A stretch of DNA of 64,000 bases from Leptobacterium flavescens (GCF_010671605.1 NZ_JAABOO010000003.1:186001-250000); one strand, 5' to 3'; positions 1-8,862 are shown, counted from the first letter of the stretch. Notes: generated by a model from the letters alone, not told the origin. Numbers and translations: made by a program.

Positions 1-1852
1 ATCCGGCAGGGATATGAAATCCGATCTTTTGAAGCCAGGCTCCGTCTATGGTTTGGGGGTTGTCGTCAAAATTGCATAACATCAAAACATTGTCCTCGGA
101 CGGGGACCATCTCATAAAGGCAAAAATGTGTGGATTCGGACAGTCTTCCAGGCTGCAGTTATTGGAATCTGCAAAAACCGGCAGACTTTTTCTAACGGCA
201 ATAAGCCTCTGCAGGTTGAAAAATATATCGGCACTATGATCTTTTCCTTTTTTAAGCTGATTAACTGTTTCCCAATGAAGATAAGGCCGGTTTACCCAGC
301 GGCTATCGTCCTTTTTGGCAGGATCTTCCAGGAAGGAATAATCGTTCAGGGTTCCGATCTCGTCTCCGGAATAGATCATCGGAATACCTCCGTAGGAAAG
401 CAAAATACTGTGAAGAAGGTTAATTTTAGCCACTGCCTCTGCGATTCCGTTTTTGTCCTTTTTCTCCAGGGCGGTTTCCAGTCCTGCAAGGGAAGCCATA
501 CTTCCGGTGATCCGGGCATCTTCATTCTCCGGATTGTACATAAACTTAAGACCTTTGGCCGGCGACCAGTCCAGTTCCCGGCAGTAATATCGTATCAGGA
601 ATTTGCGATGCTCGGAAGCATCCCAGCCCACCCCGTAAATATGCTCATCCTCAAAACCAAGACCGATATCGTCATGGCAACGTGCATAATTGATCCAGGT
701 ACCGAACTCCGATTTTAACGGAACTTCAGACAGGCTTTTTCTGATCAGCCGGGTTTCCTTGGTGGCGATAGATTCCCAAAGGAGAGCCATAAGAGTTGCA
801 TTATAAGCGATCTCACATTCGTTGCCTTGCCCGAAGTATTTAACGATCTCTTTCGGGGCCACGATAGCTTCGGCCAAGTAGATCATCCCCGGAGCTACCA
901 CCTGAGTACACATCCTGAATAATTGAATCAGGCTATGGGCTTCCGGCAGGTTTTGGGAAGTGGTGTCGAGTTTTTTCCACAGGAATGCCAGGGCATCAAA
1001 ACGAATAATATCTACTCCCATATTCCCAAGATCGATGAGGTTCTTGAACATAGAGAGAAATACTTCGGGATTTCTGTAATTCAGATCCCACTGATAGGAA
1101 TTAAAAGTAGTCATTACCCATTGTTCAATACTTTCCTCATAGGTGAAGTTTCCCGGGGCCGTCTCCGGAAATATCTCCAGCATAGAGCGATCGAACAGGT
1201 TCGGCAGGGTACGATCGGGGAACATATAGTAATGATCCTGGTATTTTTTATCGCCCTTTTTAGCTTTTTTAGCCCATTCGTGCTCGTCTGAAGTGTGATT
1301 CACTACAAAATCTAGCATCAGAAACATTCCCTTTTTACGAAGATTGCGGGTTAGTTCCTTTAGCTCATCATTACTTCCAAATTTCCTGTCTACTTCCGTA
1401 TAATGGCTTACGGCATAACCCCCGTCGTTTTCTCCTTTCGGCCGTTTCATCAGCGGCATCAGGTGAAGGAAATTAACTCCCAGCTCCTCAAAATAATCCA
1501 GTTTGGAGATCAGCCCTTTCAGATCGGAATTAAAATGATCTGTGTAAAGCTGCATCCCCACCATTTTTTCGCTTTGATACCAGCGGGGGTCCTTACTTCG
1601 TTTCAGGTCGGATCGTTTCAGATCGGCAGGTCGGAAAATAAACAATTCGTATAGCTGCATCAGAAGCTTATCGAAAACTTGCCGATGTTCGTCTTCGGGA
1701 TAGAGACTAAAAAACAACTTCTTGATAAAGGGAAGGTTGGAGGCCAGTCTCATTTCAAACGGACCGGCTTCGGGAACATCATCCAGCCTGAATTTCCCGG
1801 CTGTTTTTGCCTGAAGCTCGAGAAGGGTCTTATGAATATCTGCCTGGTTCAT
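1..1852 (-). CDS. Amylosucrase (GH13), 3' end outside window
   Basis: About 617 residues are visible and the C-terminus runs off the window. Amylosucrase transfers glucose from sucrose onto an alpha-1,4-glucan and releases fructose. The GH13 landmarks are present in order: the nucleophile Asp in VDIIRFDALAF, the acid/base Glu in YLAEAIVAP, and the third Asp in CHDDIG. The amylosucrase-type stretches MIYSGDEIGTLNDYS and KKDDSRW follow. Known amylosucrases are about 630-640 residues, so only roughly the last 25-30 are missing. The ATG lies 3 nt after the stop of the upstream fructokinase with AAGGA directly before it, so the two genes are surely co-transcribed. Pairing with a fructokinase supports sucrose as substrate rather than another GH13 specificity. 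Confidence 0.88.
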   Translation of the reverse strand, partial: MNQADIHKTLLELQAKTAGKFRLDDVPEAGPFEMRLASNLPFIKKLFFSLYPEDEHRQVFDKLLMQLYELFIFRPADLKRSDLKRSKDPRWYQSEKMVGMQLYTDHFNSDLKGLISKLDYFEELGVNFLHLMPLMKRPKGENDGGYAVSHYTEVDRKFGSNDELKELTRNLRKKGMFLMLDFVVNHTSDEHEWAKKAKKGDKKYQDHYYMFPDRTLPNLFDRSMLEIFPETAPGNFTYEESIEQWVMTTFNSYQWDLNYRNPEVFLSMFKNLIDLGNMGVDIIRFDALAFLWKKLDTTSQNLPEAHSLIQLFRMCTQVVAPGMIYLAEAIVAPKEIVKYFGQGNECEIAYNATLMALLWESIATKETRLIRKSLSEVPLKSEFGTWINYARCHDDIGLGFEDEHIYGVGWDASEHRKFLIRYYCRELDWSPAKGLKFMYNPENEDARITGSMASLAGLETALEKKDKNGIAEAVAKINLLHSILLSYGGIPMIYSGDEIGTLNDYSFLEDPAKKDDSRWVNRPYLHWETVNQLKKGKDHSADIFFNLQRLIAVRKSLPVFADSNNCSLEDCPNPHIFAFMRWSPSEDNVLMLCNFDDNPQTIDGAWLQKIGFHIPAG

Positions 1853-1855
1853 TCC

Positions 1856-2803
1856 TTAATATGCGTTGAGTTGCTCGGGGCCCGGTAAGGCTGCAATGGC
1901 TCCATATTGAGTAGCTGTTATTGCTCCTGCAATATTGGCTTTCCGTACCATTTCGGAAAGGGCCTCTTTATCTTTTAATACGGTTTCAGGATCTTCTACT
2001 TCGGAGAGTTGCTTCAGCAGGCAACCTATAAAAGCATCTCCTGCTCCCGTAGTATCTACCGGATTTATCGCTATACTTTCTATTTGTTTCTGATAGTAGG
2101 ATGTACTCAGTAAGGTGCCTTCTTTCCCCAGGGTAATGCATATGGCTTTTGCTCCCGTTTGATGCAATTCCCGGCAGGCATTTTCTATATTTTTCTTTCC
2201 CGATATAAGCTGGGCTTCTTCCAGGCTGAACTTGCACAGGTGGGCTTTCCCGATAAAGGGCAGGCATTTGTTTACAAATTCATCTTCCCGCTGTTTCCAG
2301 AGATCGCCCCGGAAGTTAGGATCAAAACAGATAAAAGCTTTGACTTTAAAAGCTTCCTGCAGGTATTGCGAATAAGCTTTCTCCAGTTCACCTCCCAATA
2401 AAGCGGTAGCCGCTCCGAAATGAAGGATCTGCCCCGGGAAAAGCGCTGCCAGTTTTGGGTCGAATACCAGTTCCTTATCGGCCCCTCTGCTAAAGACAAA
2501 ATCCCTTTCGCCATCTTCTGCCAGGGATACGAATGCCAGGGTGGTAAACGTACTGCTTCGCTGTACAAAGGAAACCGAAACCCGGTGATCTTCCATGGTA
2601 TTCATCAGGAAATTACCAAAGGGATCATCTCCCACGCAACCCACAAAATAACTCTGCCCGCCAAGTTTGGCTATGGCCGCAGCAACATTGGCCGGAGCAC
2701 CTCCTGCCTTTTTGGTGAACTCCGTTGCCTTGCTTAGATCGCTTCCCTGCCGTTCCGCAACAAAATCGATAAGCATTTCCCCAATACAGTAAATGTTTTT
2801 CAT
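1856..2803 (-). CDS. PfkB-family fructokinase
   Basis: A 315-residue ribokinase/PfkB-fold sugar kinase. The substrate-binding GGAPANVA is at residues 34-41 and the ATP/anion-hole signature DTTGAGDAF is at 250-258, with D256 the expected catalytic base. The N-terminal IGEMLIDF and internal CFDPNFRGDLW are typical of fructokinases. Directly upstream of amylosucrase by 3 nt, it would phosphorylate the fructose that enzyme releases, feeding fructose-6-phosphate into glycolysis. A fructokinase/amylosucrase pair is also known from sucrose gene clusters of methanotrophs. No sucrose-phosphate synthase or transporter is seen inside the window. The fructose specificity is inferred from sequence type and neighbour. 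Confidence 0.85.
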   Translation of the reverse strand: MKNIYCIGEMLIDFVAERQGSDLSKATEFTKKAGGAPANVAAAIAKLGGQSYFVGCVGDDPFGNFLMNTMEDHRVSVSFVQRSSTFTTLAFVSLAEDGERDFVFSRGADKELVFDPKLAALFPGQILHFGAATALLGGELEKAYSQYLQEAFKVKAFICFDPNFRGDLWKQREDEFVNKCLPFIGKAHLCKFSLEEAQLISGKKNIENACRELHQTGAKAICITLGKEGTLLSTSYYQKQIESIAINPVDTTGAGDAFIGCLLKQLSEVEDPETVLKDKEALSEMVRKANIAGAITATQYGAIAALPGPEQLNAY

Positions 2804-3139
2804 CCTGTTATGAATATGAATTACTTAAAAGAAGGTATTGAAAAAGGAGGTCTGCCTGGCCCATCTCAGGTCTCACTATCTGATGGTAAAAAGCCTTGGC
2901 GGACGGTGCTTTTTATCAAAACCGGACTGCATTTTTACACACAGTTGGTTAAAGATACGATTTGCATCTAAATTCTGTAGAGAATGCCCGGAAAAATGAA
3001 TATGGAAAGAAGAAGGAATATAAATTCAGTGCTTTTTATCAAAACTTTAGGGATTAAAACAGGGCATTTCAGTATTTTTGATATGTCGATAGTGGGGAGG
3101 TCGACTACAGGATTACTGAGATCAAGTCAACTTAAAGCA
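2804..3139. other. Intergenic region with 17-nt direct repeat and hairpin
   Basis: This divergent gap lies between the fructokinase and the phosphatase. The 17-mer GTGCTTTTTATCAAAAC occurs at 2906-2922 and again at 3029-3045. The first copy also pairs with TGATGGTAAAAAGC at 2881-2894, giving an imperfect hairpin with about 11 base pairs and a 3-nt bulge. No convincing TAnnTTTG promoter was found. The region could hold operators for either neighbour, but no regulator is apparent. Confidence 0.4.
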
Positions 3140-3871
3140 ATGATAAAAAGAAAATTAGTCGTTGGTGATATTCACGGAGGATTAAAAGCATTAAAACAGG
3201 TTATGGAACGGGCGGGGGTCACTACCTCAGATAAGATGATCTTCCTGGGAGACTATGTAGATGGATGGAGTCAGTCGCCGGGAGTTGTTGAATATCTTAT
3301 GGAACTGAATGAGACCCATGATTGTGTTTTTATTAAAGGCAATCACGACGACCTGTGTTATGAATGGTTAAAGGATGGATCTTCCAACAAGGAATGGCTC
3401 TTTCACGGAGGTTCGGCAACGGTGGCAGCTTATGAAAAGCAGCCGGAGGAGATACGAACCAAACATCTCGAATTTTTTGAAAGATTGCGGAATTACTATC
3501 TGGACGAAGAAAATAATCTGTATGTCCATGCCGGCTTTACCAGTATTCACGGTGTGACCAGGGAGTATTTCCCGGAAATGTTCTACTGGGACCGCTCTCT
3601 ATGGGAAACGGCACTTTCCCTGGACCCGGAACTCGACAAAGAGGACCTGAGATATCCCAAGCGCTTACTTCATTATAAGGAGATATTTATAGGCCATACA
3701 CCGACCATCAGACTAAATGAAACGACACCTATACATGCAGCCAATATATGGAATATAGATACAGGTGCCGCTTATAAGAGTCCGCTAACCCTGATGAATG
3801 TCGCTACCAAGGAATTCTGGCAGAGCGACCCGGTGAACGAACTCTATCCGGATGAAAACGGACGGAATTAG
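3140..3871 (+). CDS. Calcineurin-like metallophosphatase (Ser/Thr phosphatase type)
   Basis: A 243-residue single-domain metallophosphoesterase. The phosphoesterase signatures appear in order: GDIHGG near the N-terminus, GDYVDGW, GNHDD, and a late GHTPT. This is the arrangement of small PPP-type protein phosphatases and ApaH-like enzymes that use two metal ions. The frame stays open upstream to 2984, but the ATG at 3140 places the first metal motif about 10 residues from the start, as is usual, so the upstream extension is taken as noncoding. It stands alone, so the substrate cannot be read from context. Confidence 0.8.
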   Translation: MIKRKLVVGDIHGGLKALKQVMERAGVTTSDKMIFLGDYVDGWSQSPGVVEYLMELNETHDCVFIKGNHDDLCYEWLKDGSSNKEWLFHGGSATVAAYEKQPEEIRTKHLEFFERLRNYYLDEENNLYVHAGFTSIHGVTREYFPEMFYWDRSLWETALSLDPELDKEDLRYPKRLLHYKEIFIGHTPTIRLNETTPIHAANIWNIDTGAAYKSPLTLMNVATKEFWQSDPVNELYPDENGRN

Positions 3872-4274
3872 ATAGCCGGACTGTTCCAGTTTTTAAAATT
3901 CACTTTTTGTATAGTTACCGGCCCTGTTTCGGGCGGAAAAATACTTATGGTCTCGGCCTGGAAACGCGCATTCATGGTCATTCCCCAGCTTATTTTGGCA
4001 GTGGTTTTGAATAAATGACAGGATGAGTCGGATAAGTCTACAAACGAACAACGAGTTTTTCAGGCTAAAAGACATTCGTCATAAAATTTTATACTTCCGG
4101 CCCTGTTTAATGCTCGTTTGTCAAAATAATTATGCAGATCGGATCCATCCCTTTAGTTTTGAGATCGAAAGTTGCTTTAAAAGGTATTGTAACCCAGGGA
4201 CTTGTAATATAAATCTGTTAAATATTGTAACTAAATATAGTTTGTATCGTCAATTAGAAAACAACCAACCAATA
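3872..4274. other. Intergenic region with short repeats
   Basis: No convincing gene was found. The 12-mer CCGGCCCTGTTT occurs at 3918-3929 and 4097-4108, in both cases after a similar TATA-rich stretch. ACAAACGA near 4040 is inverted as TCGTTTGT near 4112. The stretch from 4220 to 4270 is AT-rich and probably holds the promoter of the next gene, with TATAGTTTG near 4232 as a loose match to the Bacteroidota -7 element. The frame of the downstream gene is open through part of this region but has no membrane-protein character there. Confidence 0.35.
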
Positions 4275-4835
4275 GTGAACCAACTAATATTAAAATATGC
4301 AAGGCTGTTATGGATAGCAGCCATAGTAATCTGTATTGGCATATATCTGTATAACCCGTCTTCTTTTTCCAAGGAAGCCATTGCAGATTATATTTCAGGA
4401 TATGAACATTATGGCTTACTGGTTTACCTGACTATCCATATTCTGAGGGGCTTTGTGCTTTTACCCAGTACACCTTTGATCTTTGCCGGAGTATTGCTAT
4501 TTCCTTCAGAACCTTTACAGGTACTTACGATCTCCCTGATAGGGATCGGCAGCTCTTCCTTATTGATATATTTTTTCTCCGATAAGCTAGGATTTTCGGC
4601 AATTTTCTCGAAAAAGTCGAAAAAAATAGCATTAATTGAAGAAAAACTCAATGGAAAGTACGGTTTTGCATATATTATAGGCTGGGCATTTTTTCCTCTG
4701 GTACCTACAGATCTGATCTGTTATGTAGCCGGAGCGCTAAAAATAAAAGTATCTGTGTTTATTTTTTCCATATTATTGGGAGAATTAATACTTTGCGCCT
4801 TATATATTTACGGGGGTTCTTATTTAATTAATTAG
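4275..4835 (+). CDS. VTT/SNARE-associated (DedA/TVP38-like) membrane protein
   Basis: About 186 residues from a proposed GTG start. The frame is open to an ATG at 4023, but residues encoded before 4275 are polar and Cys-rich and do not fit the family. The protein has a first membrane helix (LLWIAAIVICIGIYLY). It then carries the VTT pattern of a re-entrant hydrophobic region with FVLLPSTPLIFAGVLLF, and a late FFPLVPTDLICYVAGA. The latter is the conserved Pro-containing segment of this family. Members are linked to lipid scrambling or membrane homeostasis. The stop codon lies 5 nt from the ATG of a phospholipid methyltransferase-like gene, suggesting a joint role in membrane lipids. Function is by family; the start is uncertain. 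Confidence 0.7.
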   Translation: MNQLILKYARLLWIAAIVICIGIYLYNPSSFSKEAIADYISGYEHYGLLVYLTIHILRGFVLLPSTPLIFAGVLLFPSEPLQVLTISLIGIGSSSLLIYFFSDKLGFSAIFSKKSKKIALIEEKLNGKYGFAYIIGWAFFPLVPTDLICYVAGALKIKVSVFIFSILLGELILCALYIYGGSYLIN

Positions 4836-4840
4836 TGACT

Positions 4841-5380
4841 ATGTCAAAATTATTCACACTGAGTGCAGTAAAAAATCTAAAACAAACCGGTAGTCTTTTC
4901 AGAAGCTCCAGGTTTCTTGCAGAAAAACTAACACAAAGCCTTGATCCGGATAAAGAAATGGTGATCGTAGAACTAGGGGCCGGAGACGGGATCATTACCA
5001 AGCAGATCCTGAACAAAATGGGAATAGCTTCCCGACTGTACTCATATGAGATCAATGAGACCTTCCTTCCCATGTTAAATGATATTAATGACGACCGGCT
5101 TAATGTTTTAAACAAATGTGTTTCCGGGATTTCCACCGATTTTAAGGAAGATGAGGTAGATATGGTCATCTCGAGCCTGCCGCTTACGCTTATCGACTTT
5201 CCGTTTAAGAAACAATTAATGAGTGATGTTCGTCAGGTGCTTAAACCTGAGGGGCAATTTGTTCAGTATCAGTATTCCAAGAACGACATGAATTTCCTGA
5301 AGAACAGTTTTGCCGAATTTACAACCAATTTCTGCCTGCTCAATCTTCCGCCGGCATTTATCTATACCTGTATTAATTAA
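4841..5380 (+). CDS. SAM-dependent phospholipid N-methyltransferase-like protein
   Basis: A 179-residue class I methyltransferase. The SAM-binding motif I is VELGAGDGIITKQIL, the acidic end of beta-2 is the Glu in YSYEIN, and a motif IV-like segment reads DMVISSLPLTLI. The GAGDG plus SSLP pattern matches short PmtA-type phosphatidylethanolamine methyltransferases and KsgA-related proteins. The preceding gene ends at 4835, and an overlapping GTG at 4835 is a possible alternative start. If it acts on phosphatidylethanolamine, the products would be methylated PE or phosphatidylcholine. That is inference; it could also methylate another lipid or small molecule. Confidence 0.7.
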   Translation: MSKLFTLSAVKNLKQTGSLFRSSRFLAEKLTQSLDPDKEMVIVELGAGDGIITKQILNKMGIASRLYSYEINETFLPMLNDINDDRLNVLNKCVSGISTDFKEDEVDMVISSLPLTLIDFPFKKQLMSDVRQVLKPEGQFVQYQYSKNDMNFLKNSFAEFTTNFCLLNLPPAFIYTCIN

Positions 5381-5493
5381 GGCCCGGACAAAACTTTTTT
5401 CATGCTTAATTCTTCATTAAAAATGAAAAATATCCCCGCATTCTGTAACTTATAATTACTAAATTGTACCTATAATTAAAACAAACATAAATT

Positions 5494-6633
5494 ATGGGAC
5501 TTTTTGACGAAATAAAGAAAAAACTCAGGAATGAATTTATAGATATCGTTGAGTGGCTGGACGACACCAACGACACCATTGTCCACAGATTTGAACGCTA
5601 TCAGAATGAAATAAAGAACGAGGCAAAACTTATCGTCAGAGAAGGCCAGGTAGCGGTATTTATCAATGAAGGACAACTGGCCGATGTATTTAAACCGGGA
5701 ACCTATACGCTCAATACACAGAACCTGCCTATCCTGGCTACCCTTAAAGGATGGAAATACGGATTTAACAGCCCGTTCAAAGCGGAAGTTTATTTTGTGA
5801 ATACCCGTTTATTTACGGATGAAAAATGGGGAACAAAGAACCCGATCACTTTAAGTGACGAACGTTTTGGCCTGGTAGAGATCAGGGCTTTCGGAACCTA
5901 TTCTTTCAGGATCTCCGATGCCGGGAAGTTCATTACGGATGTAGTGGGTACCGATGCCAATTTTACCAATTACGAAGTAAACGAACACTTAAAGAGCCTC
6001 ATTGCAACCCGTTTTACGGATACGGTCGGAGAGGCTAATATTCCAATAGAATTATATGCCGCCAATACTACCGAACTATCGGAAACCTGCCAGGATGTTA
6101 TGCAGCCCGAGTTCGGGCGTGTCGGAATAGAACTGGAACGTTTCTATATCGAGAACGTATCCATGCCGGAAGAACTTAAGAAGGAGATCTTTGAATACAG
6201 CAGACTGGATAAACTCGATATGGGCAAGCTGGCGCAATTTAAAGCTGCCAAAGCCATGGAGGCGGCAGCCAAAAATGAAGGAGGTACTGCCGGAGCAGGT
6301 ATGGGAATGGGAATGGGATTTGTCCTGGCCCAGCAAATGGGAAATATGATGAACCCTATGGCCGGGCAACAAACGCAGGCGCAGGCTCCTCAGAACAATG
6401 CAGGAACCCCACCCGCCCTCCCCGTCCAAACTCAATACTATTATGCAGTAAACGGACAACAGGCAGGCCCGGTTACCATAGATGTCCTTAAGGATCTCTT
6501 TGCGAAACGTGCCATTAATAAAGATTCCCTGGTATGGAAACAGGGAATGGACAATTGGGCTGCGCTGAAAGATGTAGATGAATTGAAGTTTTTCCTAGGG
6601 GGCAGCACTCCGCCACCCCTGCCAAATGCGTAA
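5494..6633 (+). CDS. SPFH-domain protein with C-terminal GYF_2 domain (YdjI-like)
   Basis: A 379-residue soluble protein with three parts. Residues 1 to about 250 are an SPFH/band-7 related domain of the virion-core type (INEGQLADVFKPGTYTL, then VEIRAFGTYSFRI). A flexible Met/Gly/Ala/Gln/Pro-rich linker covers about 265-315. The C-terminal GYF_2-like domain carries YYYAVNGQQAGPVT and SLVWKQGMDNW. It lacks a membrane anchor, so any membrane contact is peripheral. It resembles B. subtilis YdjI, which acts with a zinc-ribbon membrane protein in envelope-stress membranes. The gene 78 nt downstream is just such a protein, so the two probably form one unit. Confidence 0.82.
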   Translation: MGLFDEIKKKLRNEFIDIVEWLDDTNDTIVHRFERYQNEIKNEAKLIVREGQVAVFINEGQLADVFKPGTYTLNTQNLPILATLKGWKYGFNSPFKAEVYFVNTRLFTDEKWGTKNPITLSDERFGLVEIRAFGTYSFRISDAGKFITDVVGTDANFTNYEVNEHLKSLIATRFTDTVGEANIPIELYAANTTELSETCQDVMQPEFGRVGIELERFYIENVSMPEELKKEIFEYSRLDKLDMGKLAQFKAAKAMEAAAKNEGGTAGAGMGMGMGFVLAQQMGNMMNPMAGQQTQAQAPQNNAGTPPALPVQTQYYYAVNGQQAGPVTIDVLKDLFAKRAINKDSLVWKQGMDNWAALKDVDELKFFLGGSTPPPLPNA

Positions 6634-6711
6634 TCATTTATTTTTTATATGGAATGCAGAAGTATGGGAGAGGATCTCTCTCCCTGCTTTTGTAAAATGA
6701 TCTGAATACAG

Positions 6712-7800
6712 ATGCAGGAACAGGAGATCAAAAAATCAGAATTAAAAAAAGCCTGTGCCAATTGTGGTGCGGAGATGAAATACAAACCCGGATCGGATCA
6801 GATAAAATGCGATTACTGCGGGTATGAGGAGTTTATAGAACAAAGTAAGAACAGCTTTGAGGAACTGGAACTCAATCATTACCTGAACCTGGTCGGGAAT
6901 AAAGCACATACCGATACCATCAGCCTCCTGCAATGTAAGAACTGCGGGGCCAATCAGCATGTAGAGGAAAATTACAAATCCCTGCATTGTGCCTACTGCA
7001 GTGAACCCCTTATCCTGGAGGATGTTCAGGAAGAAGGATGGATCCTTCCCGAGGCTTTGATCCCTTTTCAGTTCGATCAGAAGAAAGCAGGCCAGATCTT
7101 TAAGAACTGGGTGGGCAGAATATGGTTTGCTCCCAATAAACTCAAGAAGGCTGCTTTAAATCCGGAAGGTTTGCACGGCCTCTATGTTCCCTACTGGACT
7201 TTCGATTGCAATCTGTTTTCCACTTATCAGGGAATGAGGGGCGATTATTACTACGTGACCCAGCGGGTAAAAACATCTAAGGGATGGCAGACCCGGCAGG
7301 TTCGAAAAACACGATGGATCCCTGCTTCAGGACAGGTTAGCGGTTTTATAGACGATATCCTGATCAATGCTTCCGAAAAGAAAAGGAGGGAGATCCCGGC
7401 AAAGATCTCTCACTGGGATATCAAGGAGCTGATCCCCTTTAACCAGAAATACTTAGCCGGATTTATAACAGAAAAATACACCATCTCTCTTAAGGACGGG
7501 CATCATTTGTCATTTCAGAAGGCCAAGGATATTGCCCATAACTGGATACGCCGGGATATCGGGGGAGATACCCAGAGGATTACCTATACCGATATTAAAC
7601 TCAGCGACGAGACCTTTAAACATATTCTGCTTCCGGTATATATCAGTGCCTATCGCTATAACAACAAGGAGTATCACTTTTATATAAACGGACAGACCGA
7701 ACAGATATCCGGAAAGTACCCGATTTCCTTCTGGAAAGTATTCTTCCTGGTACTCTTCGTAATTCTTATCATTACGCTTATTGCCGTTTTTGCCAAATAA
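6712..7800 (+). CDS. Zinc-ribbon membrane-anchored protein (YdjG-like)
   Basis: A 362-residue protein with two N-terminal CxxC pairs per ribbon: CANC...CDYC at about residues 15-36 and CKNC...CAYC at about 75-97. A long soluble region containing GLYVPYWTFDC follows, and one C-terminal membrane helix (VFFLVLFVILIITLIAVFA) ends the protein. It is a tail-anchored cytoplasmic protein of the family often mislabelled as PriA- or TFIIB-like. It follows the SPFH gene as in the B. subtilis ydj cluster, but no PspA gene is present here. The likely role is recruitment of the SPFH partner to the membrane (inference). Confidence 0.75.
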   Translation: MQEQEIKKSELKKACANCGAEMKYKPGSDQIKCDYCGYEEFIEQSKNSFEELELNHYLNLVGNKAHTDTISLLQCKNCGANQHVEENYKSLHCAYCSEPLILEDVQEEGWILPEALIPFQFDQKKAGQIFKNWVGRIWFAPNKLKKAALNPEGLHGLYVPYWTFDCNLFSTYQGMRGDYYYVTQRVKTSKGWQTRQVRKTRWIPASGQVSGFIDDILINASEKKRREIPAKISHWDIKELIPFNQKYLAGFITEKYTISLKDGHHLSFQKAKDIAHNWIRRDIGGDTQRITYTDIKLSDETFKHILLPVYISAYRYNNKEYHFYINGQTEQISGKYPISFWKVFFLVLFVILIITLIAVFAK

Positions 7801-7802
7801 GC

Positions 7803-8177
7803 CTAGTTGGGCTGTAAATTAAAGGACAGCTCCTGAGGGACCACATGGCAGACATCTGCCGTTACATTAATGAATGTGCTTACAATGGTCTGGAAACCTT
7901 CTTTCTGTATGGTCAACGTATAATTTCCCGGTCTTTCTCCGGCTCCCAGATAGACTACAGGACCGGGTCCGGACTCCATAAGTGTCTCTTCGTATTCCCC
8001 GTCTATTGCCGTGATCGTAACACCTTCCAGGTCTTCTCCGGTCGATGCATCCTTTACTGTTACAACCAGACCGTAAACAAACTGGGCGGTGCAGACCAGA
8101 TCATCATCATTGGAGCCGTCATTAAAGTCGCAGGAAACAAGTGCCAGGCATAGTAATAAAATAAGTTTTTTCATCAT
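7803..8177 (-). CDS. Small lipoprotein with carboxypeptidase-regulatory-like fold
   Basis: A 124-residue protein. A lipoprotein signal peptide ends in LALVSC, with Cys16 as the lipidation site. The mature start carries Asp-rich residues (DGSNDDD), typical of surface-exposed Bacteroidota lipoproteins. The rest reads as one Ig-like/CarboxypepD_reg domain: VTVKDASTGEDLEGVTITA, then GNYTLTIQKEGFQT. It lies convergent to the zinc-ribbon gene with a 2-nt gap. A binding or structural role at the outer membrane is likely; the ligand is unknown. Confidence 0.65.
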   Translation of the reverse strand: MMKKLILLLCLALVSCDFNDGSNDDDLVCTAQFVYGLVVTVKDASTGEDLEGVTITAIDGEYEETLMESGPGPVVYLGAGERPGNYTLTIQKEGFQTIVSTFINVTADVCHVVPQELSFNLQPN

Positions 8178-8343
8178 TGCTGTTTATTGGTTTAATTAAA
8201 AGATGCATTCTTTTTTAAAAAGTTGCGTAAAAAAGTAAAAGAGCGTGTGACTTTTTAATGTTTGCTGCGAATAATAAGATAGAAAGCGCTATTTGTTTGA
8301 TCAGACACCAGGTTAAATTATGTAAATAGATAGTAACTTTATA

Positions 8344-8862
8344 ATGATGAACAAACCCATAGATAAACCAGAGTTTCTCCGTACACTGAAGGCTCATGAA
8401 AAGATCCTTTTTAAAGTGTGTAATCTGTATTGCCGGAATCCTGAAGACCGTAAGGACCTGATGCAGGAGATCATAATTCAGCTGTGGACTTCATTTCACC
8501 GCTACGACAGCAAGTACCGTTTATCAACGTGGATGTACAGAGTATCGTTAAATGTGGCTATCTCTTATTATCGAAAAACAAAAAGACATGCTGACAATCA
8601 TTTTTCATCTCTGTCTCATCTTATTGAAGTATTTGATACTGAAGATAATGAGCATTTAGAAGAGAACACCCGCTTATTGTACCGTTTTATACGGGAATTG
8701 AACGACCTGAACAGGGCACTCATTATGTTGTACCTGGACGATTACAGCTATAAGGAAATAGCAGAGATCATGGGGATAACGGTTACGAATGTATCCACCA
8801 AGATCAACAGGATCAAAAAACAGCTCAAGCAAAAATTTGAGCAAATGGAAAAATCAATTTAA
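8344..8862 (+). CDS. ECF-type RNA polymerase sigma factor
   Basis: A 172-residue sigma-70 family protein with region 2 (EDRKDLMQEIIIQLWTSF, then RLSTWMYRVSLNVAISYYRK) and region 4 (LNRALIMLYLDDYSYKEIAEIMG, then VSTKINRIKKQLK). No extra C-terminal domain is present. An adjacent ATG at 8347 is an alternative start. The next gene, 12 nt downstream, encodes a membrane protein that may be its regulator. TAACTTTA at 8334-8341 resembles a -7 element but lies too close to the start codon to be the promoter of this ATG. Confidence 0.88.
   Translation: MMNKPIDKPEFLRTLKAHEKILFKVCNLYCRNPEDRKDLMQEIIIQLWTSFHRYDSKYRLSTWMYRVSLNVAISYYRKTKRHADNHFSSLSHLIEVFDTEDNEHLEENTRLLYRFIRELNDLNRALIMLYLDDYSYKEIAEIMGITVTNVSTKINRIKKQLKQKFEQMEKSI

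Noticed and set aside
4023-4274. N-terminal extension of the VTT protein
   Set aside because: Polar, Cys-rich and unlike the family; the region also contains short repeats. The GTG at 4275 gives a normal-length protein.
8334-8341. TAACTTTA as promoter of the ECF sigma gene
   Set aside because: Transcription would begin at or inside the start codon and no -33 element is at the right distance.
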